From: DATAEY01 sp045805565
GTDB lineage: Bacteria; Actinomycetota; Thermoleophilia; Solirubrobacterales; Solirubrobacteraceae
Assembly: GCA_045805565.1 (NCBI GenBank)
Contig: JBJMKZ010000047.1
Coordinates: forward strand, 62,001 to 126,000
Direction of reading: 5' to 3'
DNA: 64,000 bases
In this document: piece by piece, positions 1 to 9,484 of the stretch
Layout of the letters: each line of letters starts with the position of its first letter
Position numbering within the stretch: position 1 is the first letter of the stretch
Notes under the pieces: model-generated
Seen by the model: only the letters and a program-made list of their open reading frames with translations
Databases searched by the model: none
Told to the model about the DNA's origin: nothing
Program-made: the position numbers and the translations under genes

Positions 1-1993
1 CTCCCTTGCCCTGCTTGCCCAGGCTCTCGGCGATCAGCTGCTCGACCCACAGGCCGAACGAGGAGATCGGCTCCGAGACCAGGAAGCCGAGCTTGTCGCG
101 GCCCTGCCGCGCCAGCGCCCCCATCACGATCCCCAGCCACAGCCCCGAGTTGCTGGTGCCCTGGTCGTAGGAGGTGCAGTTCTGCTCCGCCACCTGGCAG
201 CGGTGCAGCAGAGCCTCGATCGCCACGCCCATCAGCGCGGCGGGAACCAGGCCGAAGTACGACAGCACCGAGTAGCGCCCCCCGATGTCGGGGTCGTTCT
301 CGAACACGCGGCGGAAGCCGTGCCGGCGGGCCAGGTCGACCAGCGGCGAGCCGGGATCGGTGACCGCCACGAACCGCGACCCGACGTCGTCGCCCACCTG
401 CTGGGCGACCTTGTCGTGGAAGTAGGCGAAGTGGGACAGCGTCTCGATCGTGCCGCCGGACTTGGACGAGACCACGAACAGCGTCCGGGAGAGATCGAGC
501 GAGCGCTCGAGCGCCAGGACCGCGGCGGGATCGGTCGAGTCGAGTACGTGGAGGCGCATCGCCCCCTCGATCTCGCCGAACGTGCGCCGGATCACCTCGG
601 GCCCCAGCGACGAGCCGCCCATGCCCAGCAGCGCCGCGTCGGTCAGGCCATCGGCCTGGCAGGCCTCGGCGAAGGCACGCAGGTCCGCCGCCTGCTCGAG
701 CATCGGCTCCGATATGGTCAGCCAGCCCAGGCGGTCGGCCACCTCGGGCGCTCCGGGCTCGCCCCACAGCGAGTCGTCCTTGTGCCACACCCGCTTGGCG
801 ACACCGTCCGCCATCGCCCGTTTGGCCGTCTCGGCGATCCCGGGCTCCAGGTCGTCGGGGATCACCGACTTGACCGTCGGCGGACGCCCGGTCACCACCG
901 CCTCGCGTCGATCCTCGACCCCGGCGATCAGCTTGTCGATCGCCACCTTGAACGCGTCGATGCCGTCGACCAGCAGCTGCTCGGTCACGTCGTCGAGGTC
1001 GATCCCGGCCTCGGCCAGGGCGTCCAGCTCGGCCGACGGGTCCTGGTCGGCGGTCGCGCCGCGCACCTCGCCGCGCTCGGCCACGGCGAACATGGTCGGC
1101 ATCGGCATCGTGTTCACGGTGTCCGGACCGACCAGCTCGTCGACGTACTTGGTCTCCGAGTAGTGGGGGTTCTTGACCCCGGTCGACGCCCACAGCGGCC
1201 GCTGCACCGCCGCGCCCGCCTCGCGCAGCTTGGCGAACCGGTCGCTCTCGAACATCTGCTTGAACCGCTGGTAGGCGGCCCGGGCGTTCGCCACCGCAGC
1301 GGTGCCCTGGAGGTCGGCGCGCCCGAGCTTCTCCAGCCGCTTGTCGGCCTCGGTGTCCACCCGCGAGACGAAGAACGAGGCCACCGAGCGCACGTCCACC
1401 GGCTTGCCCTCCTCGAGCCGGCGCTCCAGGGCCCGGATGTAGGCCTCGGCCACCGCGGCGTAGCGCTCGACCGAGAACAGCAGGGTGATGTTGATGTTGA
1501 TCCCCTCGTAGAGCGCCTGCTCGATGGCCGGGACGCCCTCGTCGGTGCCCGGGATCTTCACCATCAGGTTGGGCCGGTCCACGCGCTCCCAGTACATGTG
1601 CACCTGCTCGAGCGTCCCCTCGGTGTCGTGGGCCAGCCGGGGCGCCACCTCGATCGAGACGAAGCCGTCGAGCCCGTTGAGGCGGTCGTGGACCGGGCGC
1701 AGGACGTCGGCGGCCAGCTGCACGTCCTTGGCGGCGATGTGGCGGTAGATCTCGCGCTTGTCCAGGCCCTCCTTGGCCAGCGTCACCAGGTCCTCGTCGT
1801 AGTCGTCGGAGCCCAGGATCGCCTTCTCGAAGATCGCCGGGTTCGAGGTAACCCCGCGCAGCGAGTCCTCGTCGATCAGGCGCTGCAGCTCCCCGTCCTC
1901 GATCAGGTTGCGCCGGATCTGGTCCAGCCACACGCTGGTGCCGGCCTCGGTGAGGGCGGCGAGCCGGGGGTTGACCTGTGCCTGAACGCTCAT
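1..1993 (-). CDS. tal-pgi: Bifunctional transaldolase / glucose-6-phosphate isomerase, C-terminus beyond window
   Basis: Cytosolic fusion enzyme of the pentose phosphate pathway and glycolysis. The first ~370 residues are a transaldolase; the Schiff-base lysine is in LMVKIPGT at about residue 146. From ~390 onward it is phosphoglucose isomerase, with GGSSLGPEV and the sugar-phosphate loop SSKSGGTIET near residues 501-510. The start is ATG at 1993, preceded by GAGAGG 8 nt upstream; the nearby ATG at 1998 runs into a stop at once. 664 codons are visible and the 3' end is cut by the window edge. It lies 26 nt downstream of transketolase on the same strand, so the two probably form one operon. 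Tal-Pgi fusions are known in actinobacteria and cyanobacteria. Confidence 0.95.
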   Translation of the reverse strand, partial: MSVQAQVNPRLAALTEAGTSVWLDQIRRNLIEDGELQRLIDEDSLRGVTSNPAIFEKAILGSDDYDEDLVTLAKEGLDKREIYRHIAAKDVQLAADVLRPVHDRLNGLDGFVSIEVAPRLAHDTEGTLEQVHMYWERVDRPNLMVKIPGTDEGVPAIEQALYEGININITLLFSVERYAAVAEAYIRALERRLEEGKPVDVRSVASFFVSRVDTEADKRLEKLGRADLQGTAAVANARAAYQRFKQMFESDRFAKLREAGAAVQRPLWASTGVKNPHYSETKYVDELVGPDTVNTMPMPTMFAVAERGEVRGATADQDPSAELDALAEAGIDLDDVTEQLLVDGIDAFKVAIDKLIAGVEDRREAVVTGRPPTVKSVIPDDLEPGIAETAKRAMADGVAKRVWHKDDSLWGEPGAPEVADRLGWLTISEPMLEQAADLRAFAEACQADGLTDAALLGMGGSSLGPEVIRRTFGEIEGAMRLHVLDSTDPAAVLALERSLDLSRTLFVVSSKSGGTIETLSHFAYFHDKVAQQVGDDVGSRFVAVTDPGSPLVDLARRHGFRRVFENDPDIGGRYSVLSYFGLVPAALMGVAIEALLHRCQVAEQNCTSYDQGTSNSGLWLGIVMGALARQGRDKLGFLVSEPISSFGLWVEQLIAESLGKQGKG

Positions 1994-2019
1994 GTCATGC
2001 CTCTCAGTCCGATCTCGAT

Positions 2020-4059
2020 CTAGCCCGGTGTCCGGGCGCCCGCGCGGTCGGCGACCGCCCTGGCGCGCGCGGCGATGTTGCGCGGCTCGAACCCGAAGTG
2101 CTCGTAGAGCGCCTTCTGGGGCGCCGAGGCCCCGAATCCCTGCATGCCCAGGACGTCACCCGCGTCTGTGACCCACCGCCACCAGCTCATCGGGCCGGCG
2201 GCCTCCACCGCCAGGCGAGCGCGGCAGGCCGGCGGCAGCACCGAATCCCGGTAGGAGGCGTCCTGCTCGGCAAAGCGGTCCAGGCAGGGAACGCTGACCA
2301 CCCGCGTGGCCAGGCCGTCGGCCTCCAGAAGGTCGGCGGCGCCGTTGCACAGGTGCACCTCGGACCCCGACGCCATCAGGATCAGATCGGGGTCGGGATC
2401 CTTGTAGGACTCGCGCAGGACGTAGGCGCCACGGTCGATGGCGTCGTCCGGGACGCCGGCGGGGTTCCAGGTGGGAACCCCCTGGCGCGAGAGGGCGAAG
2501 CAGGTTGGTGTCTCGGTCTGCTCGAGCGCGAACCGCCATCCCAGCGCCACCTCGTTGGCCCCCGCCGGGCGCACCACGTTCAGGTTCGGGATCGCGCGCA
2601 GCCCGGTCAGCTGCTCGATGGGCTGATGGGTGGGGCCGTCCTCCCCCAGCCCGATCGAGTCGTGGGTGAACACGAAGATCGACGGAATCCGCATCAGCGC
2701 CGCGAGGCGGATCGCCGCCTTCATGTAGTCGGAGAAGATCAGGAAGGTGGCGCCGTAGCCGCGCAGCGCGTGCAGGACGAGACCGTTGACGATCGCCCCC
2801 ATCCCGTGCTCGCGGATGCCGAAGTGCAGGTTGCGCCCGCCGTACTCTCCGGGCCCGACGTCCCCGCCCTCGTCGATCAGGGTGAGGGTCGAGCCGGCCA
2901 GGTCGGCGGAGCCGCCGACCAGCTCGGGGACCTGCCTGGCCGCCCACTGGATCACCTGCCCGGACGACTTGCGGGTGGCGACCATGCCCTCGTCGACCCG
3001 GAAGCGAGGCACGTCCGCGTCCCAGCCGTCGGGAAGACCGCGCGACATGATCCGCTCGAACTCCGCCGCCTGCGCCGGGTAGGCCTCGCGGTAGGCGTCC
3101 ATCCTCTCCTGCCATTCCGACTCCGCTTCGCGGCCGCGGTCCACGCACTCGCGGAAGTGGGCGAGCGCCTCGTCGGGCACGTAGAACTCGCTGTCGGCCG
3201 GCCAGCCGTAGACCTCCTTGGTCAGGCGTACCTCCTCCTCGCCCAACGGCGAGCCGTGGGCGGCCTCGGTGTCCTGCTTGTGGGGGCTGCCGGTGGCGAT
3301 GTGGGTGCGCACGATGATCAGCGAAGGGCGGTCGTCGACCGCGATCGCCTCGCGGGCGGCCGCCTCCAGGCGGTCGAGCTCGATGTCCTCGCCCAGGTTC
3401 TGGACGTGCCACCCGTAGGCCTCGTAGCGCCCCCCGACGTCCTCGGAGAAGGAGAGCGCGGTGTCGCCCTCGATCGAGATGTGGTTGTCGTCGTAGAAGG
3501 CGATCAGCCGGCCCAGCTTCAGGTGCCCCGCCAGCGAGCACGCCTCCGACTGGACCCCCTCCTGCATGTCCCCGTCGGAGGCGATCGTGAACGTGTGGTG
3601 GTCGACGACCTCGTGGCCGTCGCGGTTGAAGCGCGCCGCCAGCATCCGCTCGGCCAGCGCGAGGCCGACGCACATGGAGATCCCCTGCCCGAGCGGCCCC
3701 GTGGTGGCCTCGATCCCGGCCGCGTGCCCGTACTCGGGGTGTCCGGCGCACGGGCTGCCCAGCTGGCGGAAGTTCTTGAGGTCGTCCAGCTCGAGCCCGT
3801 AGCCGGTCAGGTAGAGGGTCGAGTAGAGCAGCATCGACGCGTGCCCGCAGGACAGAACGAAGCGGTCGCGGTCCGGCCATCCGGGGTTGGCGGGGCTGTG
3901 GCGCATGATGCGGGTGTAGAGCACGTAGGCGACCGGCGCCAGCGCCATCGGCGTGCCGGGGTGACCGGAGTTGGCCTTCTGGACCGCATCCATCGAGAGC
4001 GTCCGGATGGTGTTGACGCAGAGCTGGTCGAGCGTGCGCGTGTCGGTCACCGTGCTCAT
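2020..4059 (-). CDS. tkt: Transketolase
   Basis: Thiamine-diphosphate enzyme moving two-carbon units between sugar phosphates in the non-oxidative pentose phosphate pathway. The 679-residue protein has the full family length and all three domains. Visible motifs are GHPG at residues 32-35, the ThDP/metal site SDGDMQEG near 160, ISIEGDT, and the catalytic glutamate in FGIREHGM of the pyrimidine-binding domain. The open frame continues upstream across the divergent gene, but the conserved N-terminus begins at ATG 4059. It is the first gene of the tkt/tal-pgi pair and is divergent from the TreT-like gene, sharing a 120-nt intergenic region. Confidence 0.97.
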   Translation of the reverse strand: MSTVTDTRTLDQLCVNTIRTLSMDAVQKANSGHPGTPMALAPVAYVLYTRIMRHSPANPGWPDRDRFVLSCGHASMLLYSTLYLTGYGLELDDLKNFRQLGSPCAGHPEYGHAAGIEATTGPLGQGISMCVGLALAERMLAARFNRDGHEVVDHHTFTIASDGDMQEGVQSEACSLAGHLKLGRLIAFYDDNHISIEGDTALSFSEDVGGRYEAYGWHVQNLGEDIELDRLEAAAREAIAVDDRPSLIIVRTHIATGSPHKQDTEAAHGSPLGEEEVRLTKEVYGWPADSEFYVPDEALAHFRECVDRGREAESEWQERMDAYREAYPAQAAEFERIMSRGLPDGWDADVPRFRVDEGMVATRKSSGQVIQWAARQVPELVGGSADLAGSTLTLIDEGGDVGPGEYGGRNLHFGIREHGMGAIVNGLVLHALRGYGATFLIFSDYMKAAIRLAALMRIPSIFVFTHDSIGLGEDGPTHQPIEQLTGLRAIPNLNVVRPAGANEVALGWRFALEQTETPTCFALSRQGVPTWNPAGVPDDAIDRGAYVLRESYKDPDPDLILMASGSEVHLCNGAADLLEADGLATRVVSVPCLDRFAEQDASYRDSVLPPACRARLAVEAAGPMSWWRWVTDAGDVLGMQGFGASAPQKALYEHFGFEPRNIAARARAVADRAGARTPG

Positions 4060-4179
4060 GCGGTCGGCTGTGCCCCCGTCTAGGTCGCCGTGGTCTCGCC
4101 GACGACCATACCGGTCGCCAGAGGGCGTCGGGACGGCGCCGGGTTGCGGCGCGACGACCGGGTGGGTAAAGATCGGGGC

Positions 4180-5610
4180 ATGGCGCTCGAACACGTCCGG
4201 ATCGGGGCCCTGCCGGTCGAGCGCTTCCAGGAGGTCCTGCCGCCGGCCCGCTACGAGCAGTTCAGCGCCGCCGTGGAGCGCAGCCGCAGCCTGCTGGCGG
4301 GTCGCGTGGTGTGGAACGTCAACTCCACCGCCCGGGGCGGCGGGGTTGCGGAGATGCTGGTGTCGCTGTTGGCGTACGCGCACGGGGCCGGCGTGGACTC
4401 GCGCTGGACGGTGATCGCCGGCAATGACCGCTTCTTCACCCTGACCAAGCGAATCCACAACAACCTCCACTCGGCGGCGGGCGACGGCGGCGATCTGGGC
4501 GACGCCGAGCGCTCGATCTACGAGCAGGCGCTGGCGCCCAACATCGAGGAGTTCTCCGAGCTGGTCAGCCCTGACGACGTGGTGATCGTCCACGATCCCC
4601 AGCCGGCCGGCCTGATCCCGACGCTGAAGGCGCAGCTCGGCGTCCCGGTCATCTGGCGCTGCCACGTGGGCATCGACACCCCGAGCGAGCTGTCGCGGCG
4701 GGCCTGGGCCTTCCTGCGCCCCTACGTCGAGCCGGCCGACGCCTACGTTTTCTCGCGGCGCGCGTTCGTGTGGGAGGGGCTCGACGACGACCGGATCGAG
4801 CTGATCGCCCCGGTGATAGATGCCTTCTCCCCCAAGAACCAGGACCTGCGACCCGACACGGTAGCGGCCATCCTGGCGTGCGCGGGTCTGAGCTCCGACG
4901 GGGGCGGCGGCGCTCCCACCTACCGGAGCGAGGAGGGCGCGCCGGAGCGCGTCAACCGGCGCGCGGAGATGCTGGAGGAGTCCGAGCTGGGCCCGGACGA
5001 TCCCATGGTCCTGCAGGTCTCCCGCTGGGACCGCCTCAAGGACCCGGTCGGGGTGATCCGGGGATTCGCCGAGCATGTGGCTCCCCACACCGACGCCCAC
5101 CTCGTCTACGCCGGTCCGGCCGTCGAGGCGGTCGCCGACGACCCGGAGGGCAAGGAGGTGCTCGCCGAGGCCCAGCGGCTGTACGAGGGCCTCTCCGACG
5201 AGCGCCGGTCGCGCGTGCACCTCGCCTGCCTCCCGATGGAGGACCTCCAGGAGAACGCGGCGATCGTGAACGCCCTGCAGCGCAGGGCCGACGTCGTGGT
5301 GCAGAAGAGCATCGCGGAGGGGTTCGGGCTCACCGTCGCCGAGGGCATGTGGAAGGCGCGCCCGGTGGCGGCCAGCCGCATCGGCGGCATCCAGGACCAG
5401 ATCGTCGACGGAGTCAGCGGCGTACTGCTCGACGACCCCGCCGACCTGACCGCCTACGGCCAGGTGGTGCGCGGCCTGCTCCAGGACGCGGATCGCGCCC
5501 GGCGCATCGGGCGCGAGGCCCAGGAGCGCGTCCGCGACGACTTCCTCGCCGTCCGCAGCCTCATGCAGTACCTCGACCTGTTCGAGCGCCTCCTGCACTC
5601 GCGCCGCTGA
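4180..5610 (+). CDS. treT: TreT-like trehalose synthase (GT4 glycosyltransferase)
   Basis: Retaining GT4-type glycosyltransferase of 476 residues. The N-terminus (VVWNVNSTARGGGVAEML, then a region ending NDRFFTLTKRIHN) closely resembles archaeal TreT trehalose glycosyltransferring synthases. The C-terminal half carries the usual nucleotide-sugar site (VVQKSIAEGFGLTVAEGMW). The likely reaction is trehalose formation from an NDP-glucose and glucose, or trehalose phosphorolysis; sequence alone cannot separate these. I chose ATG 4180 because the family N-terminus starts just after it; no SD is visible, but TAAAGAT lies 6 nt upstream. A UDP-glucose pyrophosphorylase at 16067 and a SugABC-like importer at 30205 fit trehalose metabolism. 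Confidence 0.82.
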   Translation: MALEHVRIGALPVERFQEVLPPARYEQFSAAVERSRSLLAGRVVWNVNSTARGGGVAEMLVSLLAYAHGAGVDSRWTVIAGNDRFFTLTKRIHNNLHSAAGDGGDLGDAERSIYEQALAPNIEEFSELVSPDDVVIVHDPQPAGLIPTLKAQLGVPVIWRCHVGIDTPSELSRRAWAFLRPYVEPADAYVFSRRAFVWEGLDDDRIELIAPVIDAFSPKNQDLRPDTVAAILACAGLSSDGGGGAPTYRSEEGAPERVNRRAEMLEESELGPDDPMVLQVSRWDRLKDPVGVIRGFAEHVAPHTDAHLVYAGPAVEAVADDPEGKEVLAEAQRLYEGLSDERRSRVHLACLPMEDLQENAAIVNALQRRADVVVQKSIAEGFGLTVAEGMWKARPVAASRIGGIQDQIVDGVSGVLLDDPADLTAYGQVVRGLLQDADRARRIGREAQERVRDDFLAVRSLMQYLDLFERLLHSRR

Positions 5611-5638
5611 CCGCTCCGGGGGCCGCGGCCCCGGGGCG
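5611..5638 (+). terminator. GC-rich hairpin after the TreT-like gene
   Basis: Directly after the stop codon the DNA can fold with a left arm near CCGCTCCGGGGGC and a right arm near GCCCCGGGGCGG, with one bulge. There is no U tract, as is common for actinobacterial terminators. It separates the gene from the MFS promoter. Confidence 0.4.
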
Positions 5639-5647
5639 GAGCGCGGC

Positions 5648-5676
5648 TCGACTCGCTCGCAGCTACCGCGTAGCCT
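5648..5676 (+). promoter_or_regulatory. Putative promoter of MFS gene (leaderless type)
   Basis: TCGACT (4/6 match to TTGACA), 17-nt spacer, TAGCCT at 5671-5676, then 8 nt to the GTG start at 5685. No Shine-Dalgarno sequence is present, so transcription probably begins at or near the start codon. Confidence 0.45.
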
Positions 5677-5684
5677 TCCGCGCC

Positions 5685-7271
5685 GTGCCCGACCCGGCCA
5701 CTTCGCAGCGGCTTGGACGCGACAGGGTGGTGACGCTCGTCGCCATGGGCGTGGCGGTGTTCGTGATCGCCAACGACTTCACCGCGCTGAGCGTCGCGCT
5801 GCCCAACATCGAGCACGATCTGGATGCCGACGTCGCGACGGTGCAGTGGGTGATCAACGCCTACGCCCTGGTGTTCGGCGTCCTGATCGTCACCGGCGGG
5901 CGACTGGCCGACCTGTTCGGGCGCCGGCGCATCTTCTTCGCCGGGTGCGCGATCTTCGCCGCGTTCTCGCTGCTGGCGGGCGTGGCCGACAGCACCGACT
6001 GGCTGCTCGGCTGCCGGGCGGCGATGGGAATCGGCGGGGCGATGATGTGGCCGGCGATCCTGGGCATGACCTACGCCGCGCTGCCCGAGGACAAGGCCGG
6101 GTTGGCGGGCGGCCTCATTCTCGGCGCGGCGGGCCTCGGCAACGCCATGGGGCCGCTGATCGGCGGTGCGCTCACCGACGCCCTCAGCTGGCGTGCGGTC
6201 TTCTTCCTCAACCTCCCGGTCTCGTTGATCGCCATCTACGTCGTCTGGCTCAAGGTGCGCCAGCGGGAGGAGCGCACGCCGGAGGCCGGAATCGACTACG
6301 GGGGGGTGGCCACCCTGTCCATCGGGCTGGTCGCCCTGCTGCTGGCGCTCGACCAGGCCACCGACTATGGCTGGGGCGACTGGCGGATCATCGCGCTGCT
6401 GGCGGGCTCCATCGTCTTCCTGGCGGCCTTCGGAGTGATCGAGCACCGCGCCGGCGGCCGCGCGCTCGTCCCGCGCGACGTGATCGGCAACCGGGAGTTC
6501 TCCGCCGCCTGCCTGGCGGTGCTGCTCATGTCGGCGGTGTTCTTCGCCTGCCTGCTCTATCTGCCCCAGTTCATGCAGAAGCTGCTCGGCTACTCGCCGC
6601 TGGGCGCCGGAGCGGGGCTGCTGCCGATGATGGCGCTGTTCGCGCTGGTGTCGTTCGCCGCGGGCCCGCTCTACGAGCGCCTAGGCCCCAAGCCGGTGGT
6701 CTCGCTGGGGGCCGGATGCCTGTTCGTCGGGATGCTGCTGCTGTCGCTGGTGGGGCGCGACGCAGGGTACGGAGGGCTGGTCCCCGGCATGGCTGTCGTC
6801 GGCCTTGGCGTGGGGCTCTTCTATTCCTCGGTGACCACGGCCGGGGTCACCGCGCTGGACCCGTCGCGCTCGAGCCTCGCCGGCGGGATCGTCTACATGT
6901 TCCAGATCGCGGGCGGAGCGATCGGGCTCGGGCTCACCACCACCGTGTTCACCTCGGCGTCGCAGTCGACGCTGGCCGACACCGTCAGGACGACCGGGAT
7001 CGCCCGGATCCCCGACGCCCAGCTGCACGCCGTGCATGGGATCCTGGCCGGGACCGATTCGGCCCGCAGGGCGCTGGCCCAGTTCGGCCCCGAGGTGGCC
7101 AGGCAGTTGAGGCGGCTGGTCCGTGACGCCTTCGTGGCCGGCTTCCAGGACGCCTTCCGGCTCGACAGTGCGCTGGCGCTCGGGGGCCTCGCGATCACAC
7201 TCGCCTTCGTGGGAGGCCGGCTGGCCCGGCGGCGGGCTGCGCCGGCGGCCGGCACCGGGACGGGCGAGTGA
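5685..7271 (+). CDS. MFS transporter, DHA2 (EmrB/QacA-type) exporter
   Basis: Proton-coupled export protein of the cytoplasmic membrane, 528 residues, with about 14 hydrophobic segments as in the DHA2 drug:H+ antiporter family. Motif A appears as GRLADLFGRRR after TM2. The sequence ALPNIEHDL after TM1 is typical of EmrB/QacA proteins. The start is GTG 5685, supported by the TAGCCT box 8 nt upstream; a later ATG at 5745 would remove part of TM1. The substrate cannot be told. It is followed in the same direction by the wax ester synthase gene 82 nt downstream. Confidence 0.9.
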   Translation: MPDPATSQRLGRDRVVTLVAMGVAVFVIANDFTALSVALPNIEHDLDADVATVQWVINAYALVFGVLIVTGGRLADLFGRRRIFFAGCAIFAAFSLLAGVADSTDWLLGCRAAMGIGGAMMWPAILGMTYAALPEDKAGLAGGLILGAAGLGNAMGPLIGGALTDALSWRAVFFLNLPVSLIAIYVVWLKVRQREERTPEAGIDYGGVATLSIGLVALLLALDQATDYGWGDWRIIALLAGSIVFLAAFGVIEHRAGGRALVPRDVIGNREFSAACLAVLLMSAVFFACLLYLPQFMQKLLGYSPLGAGAGLLPMMALFALVSFAAGPLYERLGPKPVVSLGAGCLFVGMLLLSLVGRDAGYGGLVPGMAVVGLGVGLFYSSVTTAGVTALDPSRSSLAGGIVYMFQIAGGAIGLGLTTTVFTSASQSTLADTVRTTGIARIPDAQLHAVHGILAGTDSARRALAQFGPEVARQLRRLVRDAFVAGFQDAFRLDSALALGGLAITLAFVGGRLARRRAAPAAGTGTGE

Positions 7272-7353
7272 TCCTGACCACGCGCCGGCGCCGGCCCGAT
7301 CGCCGGGCGCAGGACGGACACCGGCCGAAGGCCCCCGTGTCGCCCCGATCGCC

Positions 7354-8745
7354 ATGACGCTGCCGCGCCTGACCCGCGAGGACATGGCGATCCTGCGGCT
7401 CGAGGCCGGCGACATCGCCGGGCACACCCTCAAGCTCCTGGTCCTGGACCCCCCGGCCGGCGGTCCGCGCCCCGGGCTGGAGGAGATCCGGACCGCGGTG
7501 GGCGCGCGGCTGGCCTCCGCTCCCGAGCTGCTACGGCGCCTGGCGTCGACGCCGCTCGGCCTCGCGGCCCCCGCCTGGGTGGACGACGACGACTTCGCCA
7601 TCGAGCGCCATGTCCGCCCGGTGGAGGCCCGGGAGCCGGTCGGCCCCGAGCGGTTGCGCCAGATCGTCGCCGGCGCGATGCGGGAGCGACTGGATCGCGC
7701 CCATCCGCTGTGGTCGCTCGACGTGGTGGAGCGGCTGGAGGACGGCGGCCTCGCGCTGATCTGGAAGCTGCACCACGTGATGGCCGATGGCACCGCGGCG
7801 ATGCGCATCGGGCGCGAGGTCCTGTGGGACACCGAGCCCGGCATGCGCACCCCACCGGCCGCGCCCTGGACCCCGGCTCCCGCGCCTGGCTGGACCGGCC
7901 TGCTCGGCGACGCCGTACAGGAGGGCGTGCGCTCGGCGGTGGCCGGGGCGGCTCGCCTGCCGCGCCTGCTCGCGCCGCAGGCCTGGCGATCCGCGCTCGG
8001 CGAGGCGCGGCGGCTGCCCGGCGCTATCGGGCGCGACATGCTGCCCGCACGCGGCGAGTCGCCACTCGCGCGCCGGATCTCCGGACAGCGCGAGGTCGCG
8101 TTCGCCACCGCGCCGCTCGGGCGGCTGCGGGCGATCGAGAAGGCCCACGGCGAGGGGGTCACGGTCAACGACGTCGTGCTCGCGGTGGTCGCCGGCGCGC
8201 TGCGCAGCTGGATCGAGCGTCACCACGGCCCGCTCCCCGCGCTGCGGGTCAAGGTCCCGGTGAGCCTGCACGACCGCGAGGCGGCCGACGACCATCTGGC
8301 CAACCGCGACTCGTTCATGTGCGTGACCCTGCCGTTGGGCGAGCCCGACCCGGTGCGCCGGCTGCTGAACATCAACCGCCAGACCTCCGAGCGCAAGCGC
8401 CAGCACGACCCCGAGGTGATCGACGAGCTGTTCCGGGACCTGGCCCGCGGCTCGCGTTCGCTCGAGCGCCTGGCCGAGTCCCTGGCGGGCAGCCCGCGGG
8501 TGTTCGGCCTCACCGTCTCCAACGTTCCAGGGCCGCGCGAGCCGCTGTACGTCGCCGGCTGCCCGGTGCGCTCCATGCAGTCTCTGGCCGAGATCGGGCA
8601 GCGCCACGGGCTGCGCGCCTGCGCCGTCTCGTACGCCGGGACCGTCTACTTCGGGCTGTGCGCCGACCCCACCGTGGTCGACCGGCTTGCCTATCTCGCC
8701 CAGGCGCTCGAAGACGAGGTCGCCGCGCTGGCCCTCGGCGCCTGA
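7354..8745 (+). CDS. Wax ester synthase / diacylglycerol acyltransferase (WS/DGAT)
   Basis: Acyl-CoA-dependent O-acyltransferase making wax esters or triacylglycerol, usually membrane- or lipid-body-associated. The 463-residue protein has the family length, the catalytic HHxxxDG motif (HHVMADG, His140/His141/Asp145) and the C-terminal domain with SNVPGPREPLYVAG. ATG 7354 matches the usual N-terminus. It ends 7 nt from the convergent usp stop. Neutral-lipid genes elsewhere in the window (desaturase, acyl-CoA synthetase) fit storage-lipid metabolism. No SD is obvious. Confidence 0.93.
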   Translation: MTLPRLTREDMAILRLEAGDIAGHTLKLLVLDPPAGGPRPGLEEIRTAVGARLASAPELLRRLASTPLGLAAPAWVDDDDFAIERHVRPVEAREPVGPERLRQIVAGAMRERLDRAHPLWSLDVVERLEDGGLALIWKLHHVMADGTAAMRIGREVLWDTEPGMRTPPAAPWTPAPAPGWTGLLGDAVQEGVRSAVAGAARLPRLLAPQAWRSALGEARRLPGAIGRDMLPARGESPLARRISGQREVAFATAPLGRLRAIEKAHGEGVTVNDVVLAVVAGALRSWIERHHGPLPALRVKVPVSLHDREAADDHLANRDSFMCVTLPLGEPDPVRRLLNINRQTSERKRQHDPEVIDELFRDLARGSRSLERLAESLAGSPRVFGLTVSNVPGPREPLYVAGCPVRSMQSLAEIGQRHGLRACAVSYAGTVYFGLCADPTVVDRLAYLAQALEDEVAALALGA

Positions 8746-8752
8746 GCGCCCG

Positions 8753-9187
8753 CTACGTGGTCTTGACCACGACCACCGAGCAGGGAGCCTTGTGGGCGAC
8801 CGAGTTGGGAACGCTGCCGAGGATGCGACGCTGCATTCCCTTGTTGCCAATCACCAGCACGTCGGCCGATTCCTCCTCGGCGTAGCGGCACAGGATGTCG
8901 GCCGGATGGCCCTCGCTGGCCACCGTGGTCGTCTCCAGGCCGTGCGCGTGCGCCTTCTCCTCGGCGTCGGACAGCGCGGCGTCCACGTCCTCGGTGGGAT
9001 TGATCGCCCACTGGACATCCTCGGGGGCGTCACGCTGCTCGTGGCGCAGGCGGTCCTCGCTCACCGCGCGGTAGGAGCTGATCACGACGAGCCGCGCGCC
9101 GTACTTCTCGGCCAGGTCGATGGCGAAGTCGACCGCCTTGGACGCCGTGTTGGAGCCATCGGTGCCCACCGCGACGGTGTTGAGCAT
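8753..9187 (-). CDS. Universal stress protein (UspA family)
   Basis: Single-domain Usp of 144 residues. It begins with the usual strand and loop (VAVGTDGSNTASKAV) and ends with the ATP-binding G-2x-G-9x-G-S/T-type segment (GNKGMQRRILGSVPNSV), so it likely binds ATP. These proteins form dimers and support survival under stress; the exact role is unknown. The ATG start at 9187 is followed by a canonical Usp N-terminus. It is convergent with the WS/DGAT gene. Confidence 0.92.
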   Translation of the reverse strand: MLNTVAVGTDGSNTASKAVDFAIDLAEKYGARLVVISSYRAVSEDRLRHEQRDAPEDVQWAINPTEDVDAALSDAEEKAHAHGLETTTVASEGHPADILCRYAEEESADVLVIGNKGMQRRILGSVPNSVAHKAPCSVVVVKTT

Positions 9188-9262
9188 GTACCTCTCCAGT
9201 GCCGGTTTGGTTGCCGCTCACTCAAGGGATATGCTGCGCCCCCGGCGAGCGCGAACAGTCTC

Positions 9263-9484
9263 TTGCAGTCACGGACCATCTTGCAAGTCGTGATCCTCAT
9301 CGCGGTGGTTGCCGCGCTGGCGTTCGTGGTGGTTCGCGTCTCCACCGGCTGGGCGGACTGGATCGTGCTGGGGGTGATCGTGCTCACGGTCCTCGGGGGA
9401 GCTCGGGCGGTGTTCTACCGTCGCTACCCCACCCGAAAGCGGACTTTCATCCGCCACTCGGGGCCCGGTCCGGACCAGCGCTAG
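9263..9484 (+). CDS. Small membrane protein with two hydrophobic segments
   Basis: About 73 residues from TTG 9263; TTG 9281 and GTG 9290 are also possible starts. Two hydrophobic stretches (VVILIAVVAALAFVVV and IVLGVIVLTVLGGA) are followed by a basic tail (YRRYPTRKRTFIRH). The start is uncertain and no clear SD was found. The frame is open with high GC3, and its stop overlaps the convergent VOC gene stop. Function unknown. Confidence 0.5.
   Translation: MQSRTILQVVILIAVVAALAFVVVRVSTGWADWIVLGVIVLTVLGGARAVFYRRYPTRKRTFIRHSGPGPDQR

Noticed and set aside
2156..3880. Long alternative frame inside tkt rich in Arg, Gly and Pro
   Set aside because: Typical high-GC shadow with no family match, fully contained in transketolase.
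4060..5598. N-terminal extension of transketolase over the divergent TreT-like gene
   Set aside because: The extra residues show no family similarity and mirror the real gene on the other strand; the conserved start is at 4059.
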